Origin: JALZKA01 sp963717635
GTDB taxonomy: Bacteria; Actinomycetota; Thermoleophilia; Solirubrobacterales; 70-9
Direction of reading: 5' to 3'
Length of the DNA: 64,000 nt
Assembly: GCA_963717635.1 (NCBI GenBank)
Contig: OY970347.1
Coordinates: 1,674,001 to 1,738,000, forward strand
Shown here: positions 26,709 to 33,939 of the stretch, one piece after another
Layout: each line of letters opens with the position of its first letter
How positions within the stretch are numbered: the stretch's first letter is position 1
Notes under the pieces: generated by a model
What the model saw: only the letters and a program-made list of their open reading frames with translations
The model's database searches: none
Told to the model about the DNA's origin: nothing
Translations under genes and position numbers: made by a program

Positions 26709-27377
26709 TCAGCGCTCGGCGGCGCCGCGGGCCCGGCTCTGCTCTAGCCGCCACTCGCGAACCCGTGCGTGGTCGCCGGAGAGCAGGACCTCCGGCACGC
26801 CCCAGCCGCGATAGCTCGCGGGCCGCGTGTAGTGCGGATATTCGGGTCCGCCCTCGAGCGCGGCGGAGAACGACTCTTCGAGCACGCTCTCGGAGTGTCC
26901 GAGCGCCCCGGGCAGCTTGCGCATCACGGCGTCGGCGACGACCATCGCCGCCAGCTCGCCTCCGGCCAGCACGTAGGGGCCGACGGAAACGGCGTCGGTG
27001 GCCAGGTGGTCGCGAACCCGCTCGTCGACACCCTCGTAGCGGCCGCAAAGCAACGCGACCTGAGGCTCGGCGGCGAGCTCGATCGCCAGCGCCTCGTCGA
27101 ACTGGCGTCCGGAAGGCGTCAGCAGGACGACGCGTGACGGCGGGGTCGTCTCGCCGTAGGCGCTCGTGAGCGCCGCGTCGACGACGTCGACGCGCAGCAC
27201 CATGCCGGCACCGCCCCCGTACGGCGAGTCGTCGACCTGGCCGCCGGTCAGCGGGGTTGTCTCGCGCCAGTCAAGGCAGCGAAGCTCGCTGCCGGCCGCG
27301 AGCGCGTTCGCGACGTGACGCTGTTCCCGGAACCAGCCGAACCACTTGGGGAACAGCGTGAAGACGTCGATCCGCAA
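26709..27377 (-). CDS. trmD: tRNA (guanine-N1)-methyltransferase
   Basis: A 222-residue SPOUT methyltransferase making m1G37 in tRNA, which prevents +1 frameshifting. Visible motifs: MRIDVFTLFP start, DDSPYGGGAGMVLR, LCGRYEGVDERV, the trefoil-knot SVGPYVLAGGELA and SVLEESF. ATG 27377 lies four bases after the khpA stop. In most bacteria rimM sits between khpA and trmD; here it is missing. Confidence 0.95.
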   Translation of the reverse strand: MRIDVFTLFPKWFGWFREQRHVANALAAGSELRCLDWRETTPLTGGQVDDSPYGGGAGMVLRVDVVDAALTSAYGETTPPSRVVLLTPSGRQFDEALAIELAAEPQVALLCGRYEGVDERVRDHLATDAVSVGPYVLAGGELAAMVVADAVMRKLPGALGHSESVLEESFSAALEGGPEYPHYTRPASYRGWGVPEVLLSGDHARVREWRLEQSRARGAAER

Positions 27378-27381
27378 GCGC

Positions 27382-27636
27382 TCAGTCGTCGTCTTCTTCG
27401 ATGATGTCGACGCTCACGCGGCGGTCGTCGCGGGCCCCCGCGGCCCGCGCGATCGTGCGGATCGCCTTGGCGACACGGCCCTCGCGGCCGATCACCCGGC
27501 CCAGGTCTGAGTCGGCGACCTTGACCTCGAGGATCAGCTCGCCGTCCTCCTCGAACCCCTCGACCGCGACCTCGTCGGGGTTCTCGACGATCGAACGGAC
27601 GAGGAAATCGACGAGCTCGGTCGGAGACGAGCTCAT
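27382..27636 (-). CDS. khpA: KH-domain RNA-binding protein KhpA
   Basis: An 84-residue single KH-domain protein. The GxxG RNA-binding loop reads IGREG within LGRVIGREGRVAKAIRTIARAA. It binds small RNAs and affects cell elongation in Gram-positives. The start ATG 27636 gives the standard MSSSPTELVDFLVRSIV beginning; four bases separate it from rpsP. The rpsP-khpA order is conserved widely. Confidence 0.93.
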   Translation of the reverse strand: MSSSPTELVDFLVRSIVENPDEVAVEGFEEDGELILEVKVADSDLGRVIGREGRVAKAIRTIARAAGARDDRRVSVDIIEEDDD

Positions 27637-27640
27637 CGGC

Positions 27641-27895
27641 TCAGGTTCCTGTTGCGCCGATGCCCTTGGTGCGCAGCAGCTGGGCCACCGTGCGCGTCGG
27701 CTGGGCGCCGTGCTCAAGCCAGTGCTGCGCGCGCTCCTCGTCGAGGACGATCGTCGAGGGCTCGGTCTGGGGGTCGTAATGGCCGATCGTCTCGATCGTT
27801 CGCCCGTCACGGGGCGAGCGCTTGTCGGCGACGACGACGCGCCAGATCGGGTTCTTGCGCGAACCCACCCTTCGAAGTCGAATTCGTACTGCCAT
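27641..27895 (-). CDS. rpsP: Ribosomal protein S16
   Basis: An 84-residue bS16 protein: MAVRIRLRRVGSRKNPIWRVVVAD and the IETIGHYDP motif are diagnostic. Normal length. It lies 15 bp after ffh and four bp before khpA, within the leftward ftsY-ffh-rpsP-khpA-trmD series. Confidence 0.96.
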   Translation of the reverse strand: MAVRIRLRRVGSRKNPIWRVVVADKRSPRDGRTIETIGHYDPQTEPSTIVLDEERAQHWLEHGAQPTRTVAQLLRTKGIGATGT

Positions 27896-27910
27896 AAGCG
27901 GCCGCGAAGG

Positions 27911-29248
27911 TTAGCGGGCACCCTTCATCAGCTGGGCCATATCGGGCATCTTGCCCTTGCTGAGCGCGGCCATCATCTTCTTCATCTGGCCGAACTGCTT
28001 GACCAGCTGGTTCACCGCCTGAACGGTGGTGCCGGAGCCGCGCGCGATCCGCTTGCGCCGGGAACCGTCGATCAACTCGGGGTTCGCGCGCTCGGCCGGG
28101 GTCATCGAGAGGATGATCGCCTCGATCCGGTCGAGCTCGCGATCGTCCATGTCGGCGGCGCGCATCTGCTTCATCGCCTTGCCCATCCCGGGCATCAGGC
28201 CGAGAACGTTCTGTAGCGGTCCCATCTTTCGGACCTGCCGAAGCTGCTGCAGAAAATCCTCGAGCGTGAACAGCTGCTTGCGGATCTTGCGCTCCAGCTC
28301 GGCCGCCGACTGCTCGTCGTGCACCTCCTCCGCTTTCTCGATCAGCGTCATCACGTCGCCCATGCCGAGGATCCGGGTGGCCATCCGCTCCGGATGAAAA
28401 CGCTCGAGCTGCTCGATCCGCTCGCCGACCGAGGCGTAGAGGATCGGCTTGCCCGTGATCGCCTTGACCGACAGGGCGGCGCCGCCACGTGCGTCGCCGT
28501 CGAGCTTGGTGAGGATCACGCCGTCGAACTCCGTGCGTTCGCCGAACGCCTCGGCGACGTTGACCGCGTCCTGGCCCGTCATCGCGTCGACCACGAGCAG
28601 GACGTTGTGCGGCTTCACCCGCTTGCGGATCTGCGCCAGCTCGTCCATCAGATCCTCGTCCACGTGGAGGCGGCCGGCGGTGTCGACGATCAGCACGTCG
28701 CGGCCCTCGCGCTTGGCCTGGCCCAGCGACCACTCGGCGATGTCGACCGGGTCGCGCTCGACGCCCTGCTCGTAAACGTGGGCGTTCGCGCGCTTGCCCA
28801 TCGTCACGAGCTGCTCGACCGCGGCAGGGCGCTGGGTGTCGCAGGCGGCCAAGGCGACGTCCTTGCCCTGCTCGCCCAGCAGGCGGCCGAGCTTCGCGCA
28901 GGCCGTGGTCTTGCCCGACCCCTGCAGGCCGGCGATCAGGATCACGGTCGGCCCCGACGCGGCGAACACCAGCTCGCGGCCGGAGCCGCCCATCAGCGCG
29001 GCCAGCTCCTCGTTGACGATCTTCACGATCTGCTGGCCGGGGTCCAGGCTTTCGAGGACATCCGAGCCCAGGCAGCGCTCCTTGAGCGTCGCCGTGAACC
29101 GCTTGACGACCTTGAAGTTGACGTCGGCCTCGAGCAGCGCGAGCCGGATCTCGCGCATCGCCTTGTCGACGTCGCCCTCGGTCAGCTTGCCGCGCGCGCG
29201 GACGTCGGAGAGTGTCGCCTGGAGGCGGTCGCCGAGGGCGTCGAACAT
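27911..29248 (-). CDS. ffh: Signal recognition particle protein Ffh
   Basis: A 445-residue SRP GTPase that targets nascent membrane proteins. NG domain: GLQGSGKTTACAKL (P-loop), DTAGRLHVDE and TKLDGDARGG. The C-terminal M domain is Met-rich (RMAT.. GMGDVM, GLMPGMGKAMKQM, QMKKMMAAL) and contains the SRP RNA-binding GSGTTVQAVNQL motif. It pairs with FtsY, encoded 11 bp upstream. No 4.5S RNA gene was found in the window. Confidence 0.97.
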   Translation of the reverse strand: MFDALGDRLQATLSDVRARGKLTEGDVDKAMREIRLALLEADVNFKVVKRFTATLKERCLGSDVLESLDPGQQIVKIVNEELAALMGGSGRELVFAASGPTVILIAGLQGSGKTTACAKLGRLLGEQGKDVALAACDTQRPAAVEQLVTMGKRANAHVYEQGVERDPVDIAEWSLGQAKREGRDVLIVDTAGRLHVDEDLMDELAQIRKRVKPHNVLLVVDAMTGQDAVNVAEAFGERTEFDGVILTKLDGDARGGAALSVKAITGKPILYASVGERIEQLERFHPERMATRILGMGDVMTLIEKAEEVHDEQSAAELERKIRKQLFTLEDFLQQLRQVRKMGPLQNVLGLMPGMGKAMKQMRAADMDDRELDRIEAIILSMTPAERANPELIDGSRRKRIARGSGTTVQAVNQLVKQFGQMKKMMAALSKGKMPDMAQLMKGAR

Positions 29249-29259
29249 GGCAGCCCAGG

Positions 29260-30237
29260 CTACTCGCCGAGCAGGGCTTGGCAGAACTCGCGGGCGTCGA
29301 ACGGGCGCAGATCCTCGAGGCCCTCCCCGACGCCGATCAGCTTGACCGGGATTCCCAGCTCGCTCGCGATTGCCAGGGCGATTCCGCCCTTGGCGGTCCC
29401 GTCCAGCTTGGTCAAGACGACGCCGGTCACCGCGGCCACGTCGGCGAACGCGCGCGCCTGGCGCAGGCCGTTCTGGCCGGTCGTGGCGTCGATCACGATC
29501 AGCGTCTCGTGCGGCGCTCCCTCGAGTCGCTTCGCCGTCACGCGTCGCACCTTCGCCAGCTCCTCCATCAGGTTCCCGTGCGTGTGCAGGCGCCCGGCGG
29601 TGTCGACGATCACCACGTCGGCCTGGCGCGCCTCCGCCGCCTCAATCGCGTCGAAGACCACGGCGCCCGGATCGCCACCCGGCTGCCCGCGCACGATCTC
29701 GACCCCCGCGCGCTCGGCCCATGTCTCGAGCTGCTCGATCGCCGCGGCCCGGTACGTGTCGGCCGCCGCGACGATCGTGCGCAGTCCGAGCGGGCCGGCC
29801 AGAAGTTGCGCGAGCTTGCCGATCGTCGTGGTCTTGCCGGTGCCGTTGACGCCGACCACCATCAAGACCGCGGGCTTCGCGCTCAGGTCAATCCGGGCGC
29901 CGCCGGCGGGCGCCGCGACCTCCGCGAGCAGATCCACAAGCCGGGCACGAGCCGCCTCGCCCTGGCCGACGGCTCCGGATGAGACCTCCGCCTCGAGCCT
30001 GCCGACCACCTCCGCCGTCACCGGCGCGCCGACGTCCGCGAGGATCAACGCCTCCTCGAGCCGTTCGAAGGCCTCCCCGTCGAGCTGGTCGAAGAAGCTT
30101 GCCGAGACCTCGGTGGTCAGCGCTTCGCGGCTGCGAGCCAGATTCGCCCGCAAGCGGCTGAAGACGCCGCTGCGCGCATCCGGCTCCGCCTCGTCCGCGG
30201 GCGTGGGGGCGGCGACACCGCCGCCCAGATCAAACAC
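29260..30237 (-). CDS. ftsY: SRP receptor FtsY
   Basis: A GTPase receptor that docks SRP at the membrane. G-domain motifs: GVNGTGKTTTIGKL, DTAGRLHTHGNLMEEL, TKLDGTAKGG and GVGEGLEDLRPFD. Only a short acidic N-terminal region precedes the N domain, unlike the long A domain of E. coli. GTG 30237 is preferred because GGAG lies eight bases upstream (325 residues); GTG 30258 is possible, whereas the frame further upstream crosses the smc-ftsY hairpin and is unlikely to be coding. Confidence 0.94.
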   Translation of the reverse strand: MFDLGGGVAAPTPADEAEPDARSGVFSRLRANLARSREALTTEVSASFFDQLDGEAFERLEEALILADVGAPVTAEVVGRLEAEVSSGAVGQGEAARARLVDLLAEVAAPAGGARIDLSAKPAVLMVVGVNGTGKTTTIGKLAQLLAGPLGLRTIVAAADTYRAAAIEQLETWAERAGVEIVRGQPGGDPGAVVFDAIEAAEARQADVVIVDTAGRLHTHGNLMEELAKVRRVTAKRLEGAPHETLIVIDATTGQNGLRQARAFADVAAVTGVVLTKLDGTAKGGIALAIASELGIPVKLIGVGEGLEDLRPFDAREFCQALLGE

Positions 30238-30322
30238 CTCGCTCCACTCCCGCGCCACGAGCCGGAGGCTAGCCCAGACAGAAGTGTTCGCCCGGTGCGA
30301 ATGAATGGCGGTTTGCTGGAAA

Positions 30323-30375
30323 GCACCGAGCGTCGACTTTGTTGCGCCCGACGCAACCAACTCGACGTTCGGTGC
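30323..30375. terminator. Nested hairpin in the smc-ftsY gap
   Basis: Outer arms GCACCGAGCGTCGA (30323-30336) and TCGACGTTCGGTGC (30362-30375) match at 13 of 14 positions; inner arms GTTGCG and CGCAAC (30341-30346, 30352-30357) match perfectly around CCCGA. The odd outer pair is G-U when read as plus-strand RNA and A-C when read as minus-strand RNA. It begins three bases after the smc stop. A terminator for smc is the simplest reading although the U-run after it is short (CUUUCC). Confidence 0.6.
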
Positions 30376-30378
30376 GAG

Positions 30379-32730
30379 TTACGCCGCGTCCGCGTTCTCC
30401 AGCGCCGGCTGCTCGTCCTGTGGCATCCGGCGGGAGACGACCTTGGTGACGCCGCCACGGCCCATCGAAACGCCGTAGAGGACGTCCGCCGCGTCCATCG
30501 TGCGCTTCTGGTGGGTGACGACGATGAACTGGGCGCGGTCGGAGAAGCGGCGCACGAGCTGCAGGAAGCGGTCGATGTTGGCGTCGTCGAGCGCCGCCTC
30601 GACCTCATCCAGGATGTAGAACGGCGACGGGCGGGCCAGGAACACCGAGAACACGAACGCCAGCGCGACCAGCGACTTCTCGCCGCCGGAGAGGAGCTGG
30701 AGCTTGCGCATCGCCTTGCCTGCGGGCGTGACCTCGATCTCGACGCCCAGGGCATCGCTTTCGCCCGGCTCCTCCGGCTCGTCGTCCTCGGAAGCTCCGG
30801 CCGGGACCTCGCCGTCAGCCGCCTCGGGCTCGGCGCCCCCAAGCACCGGCCTGGGGCCCTGTTCGGTGACCAGGCGCAGACGACCCCGGCCGCCGGGGAA
30901 TAGGTGCTCGATCAGCTCGCCGAAGTTGGCCTGGGCGGCTTCGAAGGTCTCCTCGAAGGCTTCGGTGATCTTGCGGTCCGTGTCTCGGATCAGGCCGCGC
31001 AGCTCCTTCAGCGCGTTGTCGAGGTCGGCGCGCTGCTCCTCGAGCTCGGTCACGTAGGTGCGGGCCTCGTCGTACTCGCGCGCGGCCAGCGGGTTGACCG
31101 GCCCCAGTGCCTCGCGCCGGCGAGCCAGGCGCTCGAGCTTGGTTTCGACCTCCGAGCGCTCGGCGTCGGCGAGCGGCTCGCCGGCCGCCTCGACCTCGCG
31201 GCCGAGGGCCTCGCCGATCCGGGCGAGCTCGCCCGCGGCCTCGTCGCTGCGGTCGCGCAGGTGAGCCGCTCGGACCTCGGCCTCGGTGACGGCTTCGCCG
31301 GCCGTTCGCAGCCGCGCCTGGATCTCGGCGTCCTGGCGCGAGCACTCGCGCAGGGCGGTGGTGGCGTCGTCGGACTCGGACTCGGCCAGCATCCGGCGCT
31401 CCAGAGCGGCGGCGCGCTCCCCGGTGGCGTCACGTGCATCGGCCGCCGCCCCGCAGAGCTCAGCGAGCTGGCCCAGGAGCTCGGCCTCGACTGTGATCCG
31501 TCCCTCGATCGAGTCCTGGCGACGGCGCCCGAGCAGGTCCTCGACCCGGCGTGAGGTGCGGGCCGCGACCTCGAGCGACTCGCGCGCCTGGCCGACCTGG
31601 GTGGCCCGTTCGGACACGCTCGCGGATGCGCGGGCCCGGCCCAGCGCCTTGGCGGCCGCCCCGGCGGCACCGGCCGCACGGTCGAGGCCGACGTCCACCG
31701 GGTCGCCCCCGGCGCGCTCGGCCTCCGCGGTGAGCTCCTCGGCAAGTTCGCCCAGCGCCGCCTGGCGACGCTCGAGCTCGCGGGCCATGCCGTCGCGTCG
31801 GGCGGCAAGGGCATCGGCTCGGGCGGCGAGGCGCTCGTTCGCGGCCCGAATCGCGGTCAGCCGGCCCCAGGCCTGGGTGCGCTCGCGATCGCGCTCCGCC
31901 AGCCGTCCCTCGATCTCGGCCCGGCGCTTGGTGATGACGGCAAGCTCGGCCTCGATCCTCTCGCGTGCGGTCCGCGCCTTGGCCGCGCGGCGCTCGGCGG
32001 CGCCGAGTTCTTCCGCCCCGGCTCCGGCTTCGGCAGCCAGTAGCCGCGCGCGGAGCTCGTTCGACTCCCGCTCGAGCCGGGTATGGATGTCGGCGGCCTG
32101 CGCCTGCTGCTTCAGCGGCCGCAGGCGCCGGCGCGCCTCACGCTCGACATCGAGCGCGCGGTCCAGGTTCTCCTGCGTGCGCTCGAGCCGCAGCTGAGCC
32201 CGGCGGCGGCGCTTGCGGTGCTTGCCGAGCCCGGCGGCCTCCTCGATCAGGAGCCGGCGGTGGCGCGGCTTCGAATGCACGATCTCCTCGACCCGGCCCT
32301 GGCTGATGACGGAGTGCATCTCGCCACCGAGGTTGGCGTCGGACAGGGTGTCGATCACGTCGGCGAGCCGGCAGCGGGCGCCGTTCAGCCGGTACTCGCC
32401 GTCGCCCGAGCGCTCGAGGCGGCGGCGCACCGAGACCTCGGCGAATCCGAGCGGCATCTCGTCGTCCGCGTCGGCCGCGAGGACGACCTCGACCTCCGCG
32501 TAGCGGCTGGGCCCGACTCCCTCGCCGCCCGTGTAGACCATGTCCTGCATCGATTGGCCGCGGACGCTCAGCGGGCTCTGCTCGCCGAGCGCCCAAAGCA
32601 CGGCGTCGGTGATGTTCGACTTGCCGCAGCCGTTCGGGCCGACGATCACGCTGACGCCCGGAGAGAACTCCAGGCTGGTGCGCTCAGGAAAGGACTTGAA
32701 GCCCTTGATTGAGATCGAGCTCAGGTGCAT
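30379..32730 (-). CDS. smc: SMC-family chromosome condensation ATPase, shortened and hinge-less
   Basis: A 783-residue protein versus about 1150-1200 for typical bacterial SMC. The N-terminal head has Walker A GPNGCGKSN (31-39) and ISQGRVEEIV; the C-terminal head has LSGGEKS (680-686) and YILDEVEAALDD (Walker B). Between them are Ala/Glu/Arg-rich coiled coils (about 170-340 and 440-580), joined by an Ala-rich stretch with no recognisable Gly-rich hinge. An acidic insertion (about 630-660) sits in the head just before the signature motif. Neighbours rnc and ftsY are the classic ones. Whether it still forms an SMC ring is open. ScpA/ScpB are not in the window. Confidence 0.9.
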   Translation of the reverse strand: MHLSSISIKGFKSFPERTSLEFSPGVSVIVGPNGCGKSNITDAVLWALGEQSPLSVRGQSMQDMVYTGGEGVGPSRYAEVEVVLAADADDEMPLGFAEVSVRRRLERSGDGEYRLNGARCRLADVIDTLSDANLGGEMHSVISQGRVEEIVHSKPRHRRLLIEEAAGLGKHRKRRRRAQLRLERTQENLDRALDVEREARRRLRPLKQQAQAADIHTRLERESNELRARLLAAEAGAGAEELGAAERRAAKARTARERIEAELAVITKRRAEIEGRLAERDRERTQAWGRLTAIRAANERLAARADALAARRDGMARELERRQAALGELAEELTAEAERAGGDPVDVGLDRAAGAAGAAAKALGRARASASVSERATQVGQARESLEVAARTSRRVEDLLGRRRQDSIEGRITVEAELLGQLAELCGAAADARDATGERAAALERRMLAESESDDATTALRECSRQDAEIQARLRTAGEAVTEAEVRAAHLRDRSDEAAGELARIGEALGREVEAAGEPLADAERSEVETKLERLARRREALGPVNPLAAREYDEARTYVTELEEQRADLDNALKELRGLIRDTDRKITEAFEETFEAAQANFGELIEHLFPGGRGRLRLVTEQGPRPVLGGAEPEAADGEVPAGASEDDEPEEPGESDALGVEIEVTPAGKAMRKLQLLSGGEKSLVALAFVFSVFLARPSPFYILDEVEAALDDANIDRFLQLVRRFSDRAQFIVVTHQKRTMDAADVLYGVSMGRGGVTKVVSRRMPQDEQPALENADAA

Positions 32731-32746
32731 GCGCGCGGGTGGGTTG

Positions 32747-32800
32747 GTGAGCGACTCTGTCGCGAAAGTATGTTGGCCCGCCTGGTAAGGCAGGTATTCG
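32747..32800 (+). repeat. MSD-hairpin element, copy 1 (smc upstream region)
   Basis: Plus-strand copy: GTGAGCGAC start, first stem-loop GCGAC-TCT-GTCGC, then a second stem GCCT-GGTA-AGGC (32780-32791). The mini-ORF would read MSDSVAKVCWPAW then stop. It is closest in sequence to the cmk-der copy. It lies upstream of smc but in the opposite orientation to it. Confidence 0.7.
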
Positions 32801-32827
32801 AAGGGAAGGCTCGCGGGGAGGTCGGAC

Positions 32828-32889
32828 GGATAGGAATCTAATCAGCGACGCTAGGCACGAAACCAAGTTTGGCCCGCCGCCAGGCGCTA
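32828..32889 (+). repeat. MSD-hairpin element, copy 2 (degenerate)
   Basis: Plus-strand copy with GGATAGG (32828-32834), ATCAGCGACGC in place of ATGAGCGACG, GCACGAAACCAAGTTTGGCC, and a stem CGCC-GCCA-GGCG (32875-32886) ending right at the rnc stop codon. The start codon is lost (ATC), so here the RNA or DNA structure outlives the mini-ORF. Confidence 0.6.
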
Positions 32890-33621
32890 ACCGAGTGCGT
32901 CGAGCGCCTCGGCCGCGGCGGCCTGCTCGGCCGCTTTCTTCGAGCGCCCGGCGCCGGTGCCGGCCGCCCTGCCGTCGACCGTCACCCCGACCTCGAAGCT
33001 GCGGTCATGAGGCGGGCCCGCCTCGCTGATCACCTCGTAGCGTACGCGGCCCCCATCGCGAGCAACCCGCTCCTGAAGCGCCGACTTGAAGTCGAGCACC
33101 GTCTCCGAGGCAAGCGCGACCTGCTGCGCGAAGGCGCTCACGATCCCCGCGGCGGTGGGCTCAAACCCGTGGTGGAGGTAACAGGCGCCGATCACCGCCT
33201 CACACACGGACGCCAGCGCGCGCTCGGAGGCCAGGAGCCCGTCCAGCTCGATGCCCCCGTCCAGGCTGCCCGGCTCGGCGTCCGCCATCAGCTCGGGCAG
33301 GCCCAGCTCAGCCGCTACGTCGGCGCAAGCCCGGCCGCTGACGGCCTGGCCGTGGACCTTGGTGAGCCGCCCGATGTCGGCTCGGGGAGAGCGGCCGAAA
33401 AGATGCTCGGCGATCGCGAGGCCGAGCACGCTGTCGCCCAGAAACGCGAGTCGGCCGTACGAGTCGGCGCGATGCTCCACCCATGACGAATGGGTCAGCG
33501 CGCGGCGCCGCAGATCTTCGGGCAGGTCGTCGACGAGCACCCGGAGCTGCGCCGGCCCCTCGGCCTTGCGCCGGCGAGCCTGCTTCCCCCCGCGAGTGAA
33601 CGCGCGGATACCTCTCGCCAT
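32887..33621 (-). CDS. rnc: Ribonuclease III with altered active site
   Basis: A 244-residue double-strand RNA nuclease by fold. The RNase III domain has ALTHSSW and the signature reading YGRLAFLGDSVLG, where the canonical form is NERLEFLGDS: the metal-binding Glu41 (E. coli numbering) is Ala. The second motif reads ASVCEAVIG instead of ADTVEALIG, so Asp114 is Ser; Asp45 and Glu117 remain. The C-terminal dsRNA-binding domain is intact (FKSALQERV .. GTGAGRSKKAAEQAAAAEAL). It may bind dsRNA with weak or no cleavage. Between acpP and smc, the usual context. Flanked by MSD-hairpin elements on both sides. Confidence 0.93.
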   Translation of the reverse strand: MARGIRAFTRGGKQARRRKAEGPAQLRVLVDDLPEDLRRRALTHSSWVEHRADSYGRLAFLGDSVLGLAIAEHLFGRSPRADIGRLTKVHGQAVSGRACADVAAELGLPELMADAEPGSLDGGIELDGLLASERALASVCEAVIGACYLHHGFEPTAAGIVSAFAQQVALASETVLDFKSALQERVARDGGRVRYEVISEAGPPHDRSFEVGVTVDGRAAGTGAGRSKKAAEQAAAAEALDALG

Positions 33622-33630
33622 CGAGTCAAG

Positions 33631-33675
33631 CCCCTACCGGGGGGCCAACCTTCTTTCGCGCCTTACGTCGCTCAC
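33631..33675 (-). repeat. MSD-hairpin element, copy 3 (acpP-rnc junction)
   Basis: Minus-strand copy. Its GTG overlaps the acpP stop codon (GTGA), opening a 13-codon mini-ORF MSDVRRERRLAPR. The second hairpin CCCC-GGTA-GGGG (33631-33642) ends ten bases before the rnc ATG, and its 3' GGGG arm is the only Shine-Dalgarno-like sequence there. Confidence 0.75.
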
Positions 33676-33926
33676 TGACCCACCGCTCGGTCCACCACGA
33701 AGTCGACGGCCTGGCCGACGGTGACGATGCCCTCGGCCTCCTGCTCGGTCATCTTCACGCCATAGGTGTCCTCGAGCTCCATGACCAGCTCGTAGAGGTC
33801 CAGCGAGTCCGCGTCGAGGTCGTCGCGGAAGTGCGTGCCCTCAGAGATCGAGTCCGCGGCGACGCCGAGCTCTTCCGCCAGGTGGGATCGCACCTTCCCG
33901 AACACCTGGTTGCGATCGAGCCTCAC
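33672..33926 (-). CDS. acpP: Acyl carrier protein
   Basis: An 84-residue carrier for fatty acid synthesis. The phosphopantetheine Ser lies in DLDADSLDLYELVM, close to the consensus DLGADSLDTVELVM. Start GTG 33926, 13 bases after the plsX stop; upstream extension of the frame is out of family. Position between plsX and rnc is typical. Its stop overlaps the mini-ORF of the third MSD element. Confidence 0.93.
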   Translation of the reverse strand: MRLDRNQVFGKVRSHLAEELGVAADSISEGTHFRDDLDADSLDLYELVMELEDTYGVKMTEQEAEGIVTVGQAVDFVVDRAVGQ

Positions 33927-33939
33927 GAGGACTGTCTTA

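Noticed and set aside
28319..30304. 661-codon open frame on the plus strand opposite ffh and ftsY
   Set aside because: It is antisense to two highly conserved GTPase genes and its composition is the mirror of their codons; a GC-rich shadow frame.
30323..30375. Integron attC site or dif site
   Set aside because: The hairpin lacks the conserved core bases of attC and does not resemble the 28-bp dif consensus; no integrase nearby.
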